Of a DNA stretch of 45,699 bases, positions 19,953-27,504 are shown in pieces (position 1 is the stretch's first letter; each line of letters starts with the position of its first letter). This stretch comes from Pseudoalteromonas atlantica. Lineage in GTDB: Bacteria > Pseudomonadota > Gammaproteobacteria > Enterobacterales > Alteromonadaceae. A model generated the notes under the pieces. The model worked only from the letters and a program-made list of their open reading frames with translations. It did not search any database and was not told the DNA's origin. The stretch spans positions 1 through 45,699 of the forward strand of contig BJUT01000033.1 of the NCBI GenBank assembly GCA_007988745.1. Direction: 5' to 3'. The position numbers and the translations under genes are program-made.

Positions 19953-20582
19953 TTAGGCTCGTGGGCGTTTTATATTACGCCAATTAATATTACCCGCTAA
20001 TAGCATTTCTCTAAGTGAAAGCAACCTAGGTGCGCAGCGTTTTGAAAATTGCCACTGATGCCCGCAACACGCCGCTGTTAAACTCATTTTACTGGGTTTT
20101 ACCAACTGCGCATTTGCTTGTTCTAGGCCCTTGCCAAAAAAATCAAACCAGCCTAGTTCATTACAGTGCAGTTTATTGTCGCTTACTTGATCTATGCTGT
20201 CTATTCTTAGCCTCACTTGGTCATGGCTATTTATTAACACCGGCACTATTAGCCCCACTTGGGCATATTTTTTATAAAAAAGTTCATTTGCCTGAGCGTT
20301 AACCTCTGGCGGTGTTGGCTTTTGTTTTTCAAGCCAAGAGCCATTTTGTGAGTCGAGCGTAAACGGCGAACTCCCATTGGCAACCAAAGTTGCCGCCCGT
20401 TCTATATAATACGGTAAGCTTTTTAATTGGCGGCGTAGTTTATCAGCATTAGCCTCAGCAACTAAGCGCTGTACCTCTCGCTGATAAAACGCATTGCACA
20501 ATTGTGCATACAGCACTTTTTGCGCATCACTTTGCCATATTTCTTGCTGCTGAGCTGCAAGTGGCTGACTCTTCGCTACCAA
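19953..20582 (-). CDS. Conserved hypothetical protein with a C-terminal Cys/His cluster
   Basis: I do not recognise this 209-residue protein. The first half is probably helical and basic (REVQRLVAEANADKLRRQLK). The middle has beta-like segments (VGLIVPVLINSHDQVRLRID). Near the C-terminus C172, C173, H175 and C183 (AACCGHQWQFSKRC) could bind a metal. The C-terminal tail is basic (NWRNIKRPRA). No signal peptide or membrane segment is seen. The only start is TTG at 20582 with a weak GAG eight bases ahead; a stop codon lies just upstream in frame. It sits 30 bp upstream of ftsB, so it may be the first gene of that operon. It does not resemble PriC. Confidence 0.7.
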   Translation of the reverse strand: MVAKSQPLAAQQQEIWQSDAQKVLYAQLCNAFYQREVQRLVAEANADKLRRQLKSLPYYIERAATLVANGSSPFTLDSQNGSWLEKQKPTPPEVNAQANELFYKKYAQVGLIVPVLINSHDQVRLRIDSIDQVSDNKLHCNELGWFDFFGKGLEQANAQLVKPSKMSLTAACCGHQWQFSKRCAPRLLSLREMLLAGNINWRNIKRPRA

Positions 20583-20657
20583 TAGTTATACTCAAAAAAC
20601 AATTAGGTAGCTGTTTTATAGCACAATAGCGGCTATTTTTTAAGCGCACTAGGCAAT

Positions 20658-21137
20658 TTAAGCGCTTGGCTTTTCACCTAATTTAGCAATGCCGCTTTCT
20701 AAAAATTGCACCACGGTATTACGCTTTTTACCAATTAATAAACTGCCATCAGCTAAAAACATAAAGTTTTGCCAATTACGTTTAAATACATCAAAGGTGG
20801 TTTCTATAACGTTATCGCGTGCCATACAAAAATAAACAGTGGTATTAGCCTGCCAATCTAAATGATCCAAAATGGCTTGTGGTAAGCTTTCGTCGCCATT
20901 TTCCCACGCATCTTCCCAATTTACTTCATCGCTAAAGCTTTCTTCTTTACCGCACCAATCAGTTTTATCAAAAAAATCGGGGTGGTCGAACTCGCGGCTC
21001 ACCATAGTGCTCCAAAGCACCGCAGCACGTTCGCTGGTCATTGGCTTAATACGCGCAGCGTCTTCTTCAGATACAGGAAGGTCTTTATGACGAAAAACCC
21101 AGGCTTTTTTGTGATCATCGAGCGAAATATAATTCAT
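20658..21137 (-). CDS. DUF2947-like protein
   Basis: 159-residue soluble protein of unknown function. It opens MNYISLDDHKKAWVFRHKDL and contains PVSEEDAARIKPM, WEDAWENGDESLPQAIL and NVIETTFDVFKRNWQNFMFL. From memory this matches the DUF2947 family of gammaproteobacteria. The open frame extends to 21323, but those extra 62 codons overlap the divergent DUF1653 gene and look like translated noise; the ATG at 21137 is chosen. 60 bp separate its start from that of the DUF1653 gene. No catalytic motif is evident. The gene is real; the family name is moderately sure. Confidence 0.75.
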   Translation of the reverse strand: MNYISLDDHKKAWVFRHKDLPVSEEDAARIKPMTSERAAVLWSTMVSREFDHPDFFDKTDWCGKEESFSDEVNWEDAWENGDESLPQAILDHLDWQANTTVYFCMARDNVIETTFDVFKRNWQNFMFLADGSLLIGKKRNTVVQFLESGIAKLGEKPSA

Positions 21138-21197
21138 AGTGTTGGTGTATTCTTTGGCATAATAAAAAGCAAACGCAATTATACAAGAGATCAAAAC

Positions 21198-21437
21198 ATG
21201 ACTACAGCAATAAAACCGCTTTCCCTCAAACCAGGCATATATCAACACTACAAAGGTCCACAATACAAAGTATTTTACGTAGCAACACACAGCGAAACCG
21301 ACGAACAACTTGTTATATACCAAGCCCTGTATGGCGAGTACGGCATGTGGGCACGTCCACTAAGTATGTTTTTAGAAACCGTTGAAAAAGATGGACACAC
21401 TATTCCACGCTTTGCCTACCTTGGAGCTGCAGATTAA
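21198..21437 (+). CDS. DUF1653 family protein
   Basis: A 79-residue one-domain protein with the family pattern PGIYQHYKGPQYKVFYVA, then LVIYQALYGEYGMWARPLSMF and PRFAYLG. The family is widespread and of unknown function; it looks like a small beta-barrel domain. Translation from the ATG at 21198 is likely (AGAGA upstream); the open frame before it lies opposite DUF2947. It lies 52 bp before the MoxR ATPase gene and may be co-transcribed with it. Confidence 0.85.
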   Translation: MTTAIKPLSLKPGIYQHYKGPQYKVFYVATHSETDEQLVIYQALYGEYGMWARPLSMFLETVEKDGHTIPRFAYLGAAD

Positions 21438-21489
21438 CTATGGCATTATAATCACATACAACACTGATCAGACCAGGCAAGGGGAACCC

Positions 21490-22338
21490 GTGCAATTTAA
21501 TTCTACCGACAACTACATCGCTAGCAGCTCGCTTAAACAGGCTGTAAATGCCGCTATTATGCTTGAAAAGCCCTTATTAATTAAAGGTGAGCCAGGTACA
21601 GGTAAAACCATGCTGGCTGAAGAGCTTGCTAAAAGCTTAGATACCGAGCTTATTCAGTGGCACATTAAATCAACCACTAAAGCACAACAGGGTTTGTACG
21701 AATACGACGCGGTATCGCGCCTACGCGACAGCCAATTAGGCGATGAGCGCGTACATAACATTGGCAACTACATTGTTAAAGGTAAGCTGTGGCAAGCGTT
21801 TAACTACGCTGAACTTAACGGCAAACGCCCAGTGCTTTTAATCGACGAAATAGACAAAGCCGACATCGAGTTCCCGAACGACCTACTGCTCGAACTTGAT
21901 AAAATGGAGTTTCATGTTTACGAAACTAACGAGCGCATTGTAGCGAAAGAACGCCCTATTGTGATCATCACGTCAAACAACGAAAAAGAACTACCAGATG
22001 CCTTTTTACGCCGCTGCTTTTTTCACTATATTGATTTTCCAAGCAGCGAAGAAATGCAGCAAATCGTTGATGTGCACTACCCTAACGTTAAACAAGATTT
22101 AGTTCGCCAAGGACTCGAAGTATTTTTTAACTTACGTGAAGCCAACGGTCTTAAAAAGAAACCTTCCACCAGCGAACTGCTGGATTGGTTAAAGCTTTTA
22201 ATGGCCGAAGATATAGACGCTAAAACACTGCACGATAAAGCCCAAAAAGGCGGCTTAATGCCGATGTTTGGCGCACTGCTTAAAAATGAGCAAGATATAA
22301 GCCTCATCGAAAAACTTGCGTTTATGAGTCGTCGCTAA
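21490..22338 (+). CDS. MoxR-family AAA+ ATPase
   Basis: 282-residue AAA+ protein of the MoxR/CoxD type. Walker A GEPGTGKT is at residues 33-40, Walker B is VLLIDEIDKAD, and the sensor region is TSNNEKELPDAFLRRCFFHY. These ATPases work with von Willebrand factor A partners as chaperone-like remodelers, for example in metal-cofactor insertion. Start is GTG at 21490 with GGGG five bases upstream; the open frame upstream overlaps DUF1653. The VWA gene follows after one base, so they form a two-gene unit. The client protein is not indicated by the neighbourhood. Confidence 0.92.
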   Translation: MQFNSTDNYIASSSLKQAVNAAIMLEKPLLIKGEPGTGKTMLAEELAKSLDTELIQWHIKSTTKAQQGLYEYDAVSRLRDSQLGDERVHNIGNYIVKGKLWQAFNYAELNGKRPVLLIDEIDKADIEFPNDLLLELDKMEFHVYETNERIVAKERPIVIITSNNEKELPDAFLRRCFFHYIDFPSSEEMQQIVDVHYPNVKQDLVRQGLEVFFNLREANGLKKKPSTSELLDWLKLLMAEDIDAKTLHDKAQKGGLMPMFGALLKNEQDISLIEKLAFMSRR

Positions 22339-22339
22339 C

Positions 22340-23527
22340 ATGCTAGTACAGTTTTTTTTCACGCTGCGCAAATACCGCTTACCGGTAAGCCTGCGCGAGC
22401 TACTCGATTTAATAAACGCCTTAAAAAAAGGCGTTATATTTGCCGATGTAGATGGCTTTTACCATTTAGCGCGCACCATAATGGTAAAAGACGAAACCCA
22501 TTTTGACAGGTTCGACAAAGCCTTCAGCGACTATTTTAGCGGTATTGCCGACCTTGATTTGCTTGAAAGTTTAAAGCAACAGCACAGCTTACCTAAAGAC
22601 TGGTTGCGCAAAGAGTTTGAAAAACACCTAAGCGATGAAGAAAAAGCCCAGCTAAAAGCCATGGGTGGGCTCGACGAGCTAATGAAAACCCTAAAAGAGC
22701 GTTTAGAAGAGCAACAAAAACGCCACGCAGGCGGCAATAAATGGGTGGGCACTGGTGGTACATCACCTTTTGGTGCATACGGCTATAATCCAGAAGGCGT
22801 GCGTATAGGGCAAGAGGGTAACCGTAATCGCCAAGCGGTAAAAGTGTGGGATAAGCGCGAATACCGCAATTTAGACTCTGATCGCGAAATTGGCTCTCGT
22901 ACTATTAAACTCGCCCTTAAAAAATTACGTAAATTTGCCCGCACAGGCGCAAGTGACACCCTTGATTTAAACGAGACCATTCGCGCTACCGCCAAACAAG
23001 GCGGCATGCTGGATGTAAAAATGGCACCCGAGCGCCACAATGCGGTAAAAGTATTAATGCTGTTTGATATTGGCGGCTCAATGGATGACTACATTCATAC
23101 CTGCGAAGAGTTATTTAGCGCAGCCCACAGCGAGTTTAAACATTTAGAGTTTTACTACTTTCATAACTGTTTATACGAGCACGTGTGGCAAGATAACGCG
23201 CGCCGCCATTCAAACATCATCGACACCATGACGCTGATTAATAAATTTACCAGCGACTACAAAGTAATATTTGTCGGTGACGCTACTATGGGCCCATACG
23301 AAATAGCGTACCCCGGCGGCTCAGTAGAGCACTACAATGAAGAGCCCGGCAGTGCATGGTTGCAACGTATAACAAACCACTTTGATAAAGTCGCCTGGCT
23401 CAACCCACAACCGGTTGAACACTGGCCGTACTATCAATCAATTGATTTTATAAAGCAGCTGATGGATAACAGAATGTACCCGCTGAGTTTAGATGGAATA
23501 AGTAACGCGATAAAAGAGCTGAGTTAA
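22340..23527 (+). CDS. VWA (CoxE-like) domain protein
   Basis: 395-residue partner of the MoxR ATPase. The N-terminal part (RKYRLPVSLRELLDLINAL) and basic middle precede a VWA domain whose metal-ion site reads DIGGSM at 243-248. The first Ser of the classical DxSxS is Gly here, as I recall being common in this subfamily. The C-terminal third contains FVGDATMGPYEIAYPGGS and ends MYPLSLDGISNAIKELS. From about residue 271 on, its DNA is repeated 2.8 kb downstream as a broken copy (25955-26331). This intact 3' end may therefore have been brought in with the neighbouring lipoprotein gene. Confidence 0.9.
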   Translation: MLVQFFFTLRKYRLPVSLRELLDLINALKKGVIFADVDGFYHLARTIMVKDETHFDRFDKAFSDYFSGIADLDLLESLKQQHSLPKDWLRKEFEKHLSDEEKAQLKAMGGLDELMKTLKERLEEQQKRHAGGNKWVGTGGTSPFGAYGYNPEGVRIGQEGNRNRQAVKVWDKREYRNLDSDREIGSRTIKLALKKLRKFARTGASDTLDLNETIRATAKQGGMLDVKMAPERHNAVKVLMLFDIGGSMDDYIHTCEELFSAAHSEFKHLEFYYFHNCLYEHVWQDNARRHSNIIDTMTLINKFTSDYKVIFVGDATMGPYEIAYPGGSVEHYNEEPGSAWLQRITNHFDKVAWLNPQPVEHWPYYQSIDFIKQLMDNRMYPLSLDGISNAIKELS

Positions 23528-23529
23528 AA

Positions 23530-23559
23530 AAATAAGCCTCCAAATATGGAGGCTTATTT
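23530..23559. terminator. Bidirectional terminator between VWA and lipoprotein genes
   Basis: Perfect 13-bp arms AAATAAGCCTCCA (23530-23542) and TGGAGGCTTATTT (23547-23559), loop AATA, with A residues before and T residues after. It serves both convergent genes. No equivalent follows the broken VWA copy at 26331. Confidence 0.88.
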
Positions 23560-23564
23560 GTAGA

Positions 23565-25760
23565 TTAATAGGAGTAATATTTTCCTTTAACCAAGTCTTT
23601 ATATATTAGCTCATAAGATTGAGCTTTTGATGACAAATTAACTCTAGGAATATTATAACTTGAAGGATTAACGTTACTTGAAAAACGATAATCCGGCTCA
23701 AATGTATTCACTTCATTAATGTCTACATTTCCAGACTCGCTCACGACTAAATCAAATACGTACCACATATCATCAACTCCATCACTTGGTGGAGTAAATA
23801 TATAACGCCTATCGTTAACGATGAGCTCAACTTTAGCTGTATCAGTATCTATATCAGGAGTTTGAGAATAATTATGTACTTTATAAGTATAAGTGCCAGG
23901 TAAAGCAAATTCTGGAATTGAAATGACCTCAGGACCATAGCTTGTCACATCGTCGACATCCAAAAACATAACGACATCGTTTACAACAATTTCTCTATTT
24001 ATATAATAAATGTGAAACTGCCCACCATCACTATTTGATGGGCCCCATAAATGAGAGTCCAAATCTGAAGGAGTTAAACCCCAATTTAACTTTATTCTTG
24101 TAAGCGCTTCATTTAAAACGATGCACTCGCCTAAGTTTAAATCTACATCTGTTGTTTCTATAGAAGAAGTTCGACTTTGAGCACCAACTGTAGATGAAAT
24201 TAAAACAGTACTATTCATTTTAGTAGGTATCGAAAACATACCATTTTCGTCTGTTACTGCCGAAGACGAGCCTATATAGTCACGCCCCTCTGAGTTTACC
24301 TGCGCTCCTGCAATACGGTTTTGCTCTTCATCTTCAATACAGCCATTTATAAATACTGTATCGTAGATTCTATCTGCATTCCACGTTGTAAAATGAGACA
24401 CCATACCCGTATAGAAGTTACCTTGAGAGTTTGATATTAATTCAGCTTCACCTTCTTCAGCCCAAAACCCAGTATTCTCATTAAAGTAATATAATGGGAT
24501 TGTCGGCTCAAGTTGCCCTACAGCTGGGATATTAATTTTAGCTTGTGCATTTTCTATTAAATTAAGATCCAATCCATCAGTATCTTTAAACGTAACTGTA
24601 ATTGCACCAAATGATTCTATTGGTTTGATCTCTCCGTTTTCACTTTTAGTAATCATATCGCCTGGCATAAGATTAATATCTATCGCTGGATTTATGATAG
24701 TTAACTCGGCATTCACAATCCCTGTGACCAATGTACCATCTGGTCTTACCAAACTATTAGCTGGTAATTCAACTAAAACAGTATCCTCTACCGAAAGCTG
24801 CGTCTCTACTGTTGGGTCAAATGACAGTTCTGCATGAACAGGTTGCAGTAATATATTGTTGGCTAAGTTTATTTGGTTTTCGTTTAAACCAATACCCATC
24901 TCAGCAAAGCCTTCAGCATCACTGATAACAGACATACGGGATGTCATATCTATATCTTGTACAGAAAATGAAACGATACCATCTTGATTAGATACTGCCT
25001 CGTCAACGATTTCATCTCCATTTGTTAAATAAGCTGTCGCATTTTCAATCACATCTTCAGTGTAATAGTTTTTAATCACCGCTGAAATATTTAAAAAGTA
25101 TTGCTCGTCAAGTGTAAACGATGTTGTCGAAGGGACAGAACCATCTTCTCCACCATCGCTTACACTAACTGTCACTACGTAGGAAGACGTTTCAGAAGCG
25201 CTAGCTGCATATGTCAATAAGCCTGTTTGATCAATATTCATACCTTCAGGCGCTGAGGTTAGAGTAAAGTTTAGATCACCGTACTCAGCAGTATCATCAG
25301 GGTCGGTTACATTAATTTGAAAAGTAAAATTATCTCCGCTTTTAACCACCTGATTTGCTACTTCAGTTAGTACCGGTGAATCATTTACAGGGGTAACTTC
25401 AATCTCAAAAGACTGCAATACGCTATCATTTACACCATCATTTACTGCTGCAACTACATTTCCTGAGCTTACTACTCCTTCAGTGGGTACCCACTGAATA
25501 GAACCATCACTAGAAATAGTCATACCCTCAGGGGCAGAATTCAATGAATAAGTTAAATTACTGTCATCATCTTGTACTACTAAGTCATAGGTATATTGTG
25601 TATCTTCTGTTGCCGTAATAACAGCCTGAGAGGTGATAACTGGTACGCTATTTACACCTACAACCGCCGTTTCACTGTCAGAATCTGATGAGCCACATGC
25701 AGTTAATACACTTATAAGAGGTAGAACAAGGAGAGGTTTAAGTTTAAATTGATTTTCCAT
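23565..25760 (-). CDS. Multidomain surface lipoprotein with Ig/cadherin-like repeats
   Basis: 731 residues. The signal peptide ends in lipobox LTAC (Cys22), followed by a Ser/Asp linker. Two Ig/cadherin-like domains (about 37-125 and 127-220) each contain the pair APEGM...G.L/IQ.. and are joined by VTPVNDSPVLTEVANQV. A carboxypeptidase-regulatory-like beta sandwich follows (about 225-305). Next is a segment (about 315-465) like the CILP/FAM171 domain (VELPANSLVRPDGTLVTG, then LYYFNENTGFWAEEGEAEL). A second regulatory-like domain with GCIEDEEQNRIAGAQV comes after it. The C-terminal domain contains LNWGLTPSDLDSHLWGPS, as in DUF2135/YfaP-type proteins. The protein is probably attached to the outer membrane; its partner is unknown. 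ATG 25760 has AGGGA upstream. It is convergent with the VWA gene and lies between the two copies of that gene's 3' end. Confidence 0.85.
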   Translation of the reverse strand: MENQFKLKPLLVLPLISVLTACGSSDSDSETAVVGVNSVPVITSQAVITATEDTQYTYDLVVQDDDSNLTYSLNSAPEGMTISSDGSIQWVPTEGVVSSGNVVAAVNDGVNDSVLQSFEIEVTPVNDSPVLTEVANQVVKSGDNFTFQINVTDPDDTAEYGDLNFTLTSAPEGMNIDQTGLLTYAASASETSSYVVTVSVSDGGEDGSVPSTTSFTLDEQYFLNISAVIKNYYTEDVIENATAYLTNGDEIVDEAVSNQDGIVSFSVQDIDMTSRMSVISDAEGFAEMGIGLNENQINLANNILLQPVHAELSFDPTVETQLSVEDTVLVELPANSLVRPDGTLVTGIVNAELTIINPAIDINLMPGDMITKSENGEIKPIESFGAITVTFKDTDGLDLNLIENAQAKINIPAVGQLEPTIPLYYFNENTGFWAEEGEAELISNSQGNFYTGMVSHFTTWNADRIYDTVFINGCIEDEEQNRIAGAQVNSEGRDYIGSSSAVTDENGMFSIPTKMNSTVLISSTVGAQSRTSSIETTDVDLNLGECIVLNEALTRIKLNWGLTPSDLDSHLWGPSNSDGGQFHIYYINREIVVNDVVMFLDVDDVTSYGPEVISIPEFALPGTYTYKVHNYSQTPDIDTDTAKVELIVNDRRYIFTPPSDGVDDMWYVFDLVVSESGNVDINEVNTFEPDYRFSSNVNPSSYNIPRVNLSSKAQSYELIYKDLVKGKYYSY

Positions 25761-25954
25761 TATATTTCCCTATATTTATCAACGGTTAGAATAATAAGTA
25801 TAAAGCACTAAAAACACAACAAAAATATAACATTTGTAACTAGGTATCTAATCTTTATAATTTTTAAATCTAACACTAACCATGGATTCATGTTTAATTT
25901 AGACTAATAAATAGAAAGATTAAAATCAGCTATTAGAAAGATAAGAATTTAAAT

Positions 25955-26331
25955 TTTTACTATTTTCATAACTGTTTATACGAGCACGTATGGCAAGACA
26001 ATGCGCGGCGCCACTCAAACTCACCGACACCATGACGCTGATTAATAAATTTACCAGCGACTACAAAGTAATTTTTGTGGACGATGCTACTATGGGCCCA
26101 TACGAAATAGCCTACCCCGGCGGCTCGGTAGAGCACTACAATGAAGAGCCCGGCAGTGCATGGTTACAACGAATTACCAATCACTTCGATAAAGTAGCCT
26201 GGCTCAACCCACAACCGGTTGAACACTGGCCGTACTATCAATCAATTGATTTTATAAAGCAGCTGATGGACAACAGAATGTACCCGCTGAGTTTAGATGG
26301 AATAAGTAACGCGATAAAAGAGCTGAGTTAG
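25955..26331 (+). pseudogene. Broken duplicate of the VWA gene 3' end
   Basis: 377 bases align with 23150-23527 of the intact VWA gene with about 23 substitutions and one 1-base deletion (about 94% identity by hand count). The deletion, near 26020, shifts the frame into a TGA. An ATG at 25990 can only produce 113 residues, of which the first part is out of frame with the parent. There is no ribosome-binding site and no terminator. Most substitutions are at third codon positions, so the two copies diverged while both were functional. It marks the right edge of an apparent insertion. Confidence 0.88.
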
Positions 26332-26391
26332 ATATTAATTTACCTCAGCTCAGCGCTAGCGGCGGGGCTTCAGGCGTGAACCTATAGCGTT

Positions 26392-26466
26392 GTTGGGTGA
26401 CGCCTTTGGCTTAACCAACCTACCTTTGACGTAGGTCGGATAAGTGGCGAAGCCACGCCATCCGAC
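26392..26466. repeat. REP-like cluster of three adjacent hairpins
   Basis: Hairpin 1 pairs GTTGG (26392-26396) with CCAAC (26415-26419). Hairpin 2 pairs ACCTAC (26418-26423) with GTAGGT (26431-26436). Hairpin 3 pairs GTCGGAT (26435-26441) and GTGGC (26444-26448) with GCCAC (26452-26456) and ATCCGAC (26460-26466). The GC-rich palindromes contrast with the AT-rich surroundings and look like a dispersed extragenic palindrome family. A related unit is at 45618-45649. It lies just past the broken VWA copy. Confidence 0.75.
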
Positions 26467-26544
26467 GATAATGATGAATAAACTAGAAACAACCCGACTT
26501 ACCGCGTTAATGGAAAATATAAAAAAATTCAGCAATATTTATTA

Positions 26545-26961
26545 TTACTTGCTAATAAACTTACACATTCCTAACCCTAAACCATCGCCATCACGCTTTA
26601 CATAACCATATTGAGTATAAAAGCTTTCTTTACCATTAGCGCTTAATAAAGCTATTGTCGCGCTATTAGAGCATGTGTTGCTTAGGTAGTTTTCAATATG
26701 GGTCATAACTAAATGACCAATGCCTTGCTTTTGATAACTTGGCGCAACAATTACATCTTGAATATAAAAATACATTGCGCCATCACCAACCACTCTGCCA
26801 GTGCCTATTAAATTATCCGTGTCGTATACAGTGACCCAAAACAGTGAGTTTTCGATACTTGCTTTTAATGTTTTATCGTCAGGGTTTTGCCACTTTACTT
26901 GTGTACGTAAATTAGCAAATTCATCCTGTGCTGGAGCTTTCAGTTCAACGTTATAAACCAT
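26545..26961 (-). CDS. GNAT family N-acetyltransferase
   Basis: 138-residue GNAT protein. The acetyl-CoA loop is YQKQGIGHLVMTHIENYL, preceded by the strand MYFYIQDVIVAPS; motif B follows near GKESFYTQYGYVKRDGDGLG. The substrate is unknown. The region upstream (17 bp) is occupied by a second GNAT gene on the same strand, so the two are probably co-transcribed. ATG 26961 begins MVYNVELKAP. Confidence 0.88.
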   Translation of the reverse strand: MVYNVELKAPAQDEFANLRTQVKWQNPDDKTLKASIENSLFWVTVYDTDNLIGTGRVVGDGAMYFYIQDVIVAPSYQKQGIGHLVMTHIENYLSNTCSNSATIALLSANGKESFYTQYGYVKRDGDGLGLGMCKFISK

Positions 26962-26978
26962 AATATCCCCTACTCACT

Positions 26979-27434
26979 TTAAAGCACTTTACTCATAAAC
27001 AAGCTATACGGATCTTGCTCATAATTCCCAAATGGTTCGCATTTTTTAAAACCAAACTGAGTGTAAAGCTTTTGCGCGGGTAAAAACGCCTTTGCAGTGC
27101 CCGTTTCTAAACTTAACTTTTTATACCCTAGCAGTGTTGCTTGCTCAATAATATGCGTGAGTAACTTAGCGGCTATGCCTTGGCGTAAATAGTTGCTTGA
27201 GGTGCGCATTGATTTAATTTCGCCATGCGTTGTATTTAGTGCTTTTAAAGCACCAACACCCGCTAAATTATTATCAATCCATAAGCTATAAAAAGTTATA
27301 TCAGGCTTTGTGAGTTTAGTTACATCCAGCGCATGTACGCTTTCAACAGGTGAGTGTTTTAGCATATCGTTATGATGCGCTTGTAGTAACTTTATAATGT
27401 GTGGGTTTGAAAGCGCGTCTGTTCTAATATCCAT
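26979..27434 (-). CDS. GNAT family N-acetyltransferase
   Basis: 151-residue GNAT protein with GEIKSMRTSSNYLRQGIAAKLL as acetyl-CoA binding region and LSLETGTAKAFLPAQKLYTQFGFKKCEPFGNY at the end, a pattern like that of the PhnO/YsnE-type acetyltransferases (split here at FLPAQ). The substrate is not known. ATG 27434 starts MDIRTDALSNPH. It is followed 17 bp later by a second, only distantly similar GNAT gene. Confidence 0.88.
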   Translation of the reverse strand: MDIRTDALSNPHIIKLLQAHHNDMLKHSPVESVHALDVTKLTKPDITFYSLWIDNNLAGVGALKALNTTHGEIKSMRTSSNYLRQGIAAKLLTHIIEQATLLGYKKLSLETGTAKAFLPAQKLYTQFGFKKCEPFGNYEQDPYSLFMSKVL

Positions 27435-27465
27435 TTACACCCCATTTAATCCTTGAATTTAATGC

Positions 27466-27489
27466 TTAGGGCTTTAATTAAAGCCCTAA
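27466..27489. terminator. Perfect palindrome, probable terminator of the Nramp-like gene
   Basis: TTAGGGCTTTAA (27466-27477) is directly followed by TTAAAGCCCTAA (27478-27489). It lies just past the Nramp-like stop codon. It lacks a long T run, so termination is plausible but not certain. Confidence 0.6.
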
Positions 27490-27504
27490 AGCAAATAGCT
27501 ATAT

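Noticed and set aside
21138..21323. N-terminal membrane extension of the DUF2947-like protein
   Set aside because: The extension overlaps the divergent DUF1653 gene and its ribosome site; the family starts at MNYISLDD.
23528..25954. Integrative element with attachment sites
   Set aside because: No integrase, tRNA or short att core; the repeated ends are 377 bp of coding sequence with 6% divergence, better explained by homologous recombination.
25990..26331. 113-residue open frame that looks like a gene
   Set aside because: It is the frameshifted copy of the VWA gene end; its first 15 or so codons are out of frame with the parent and no ribosome-binding site precedes it.
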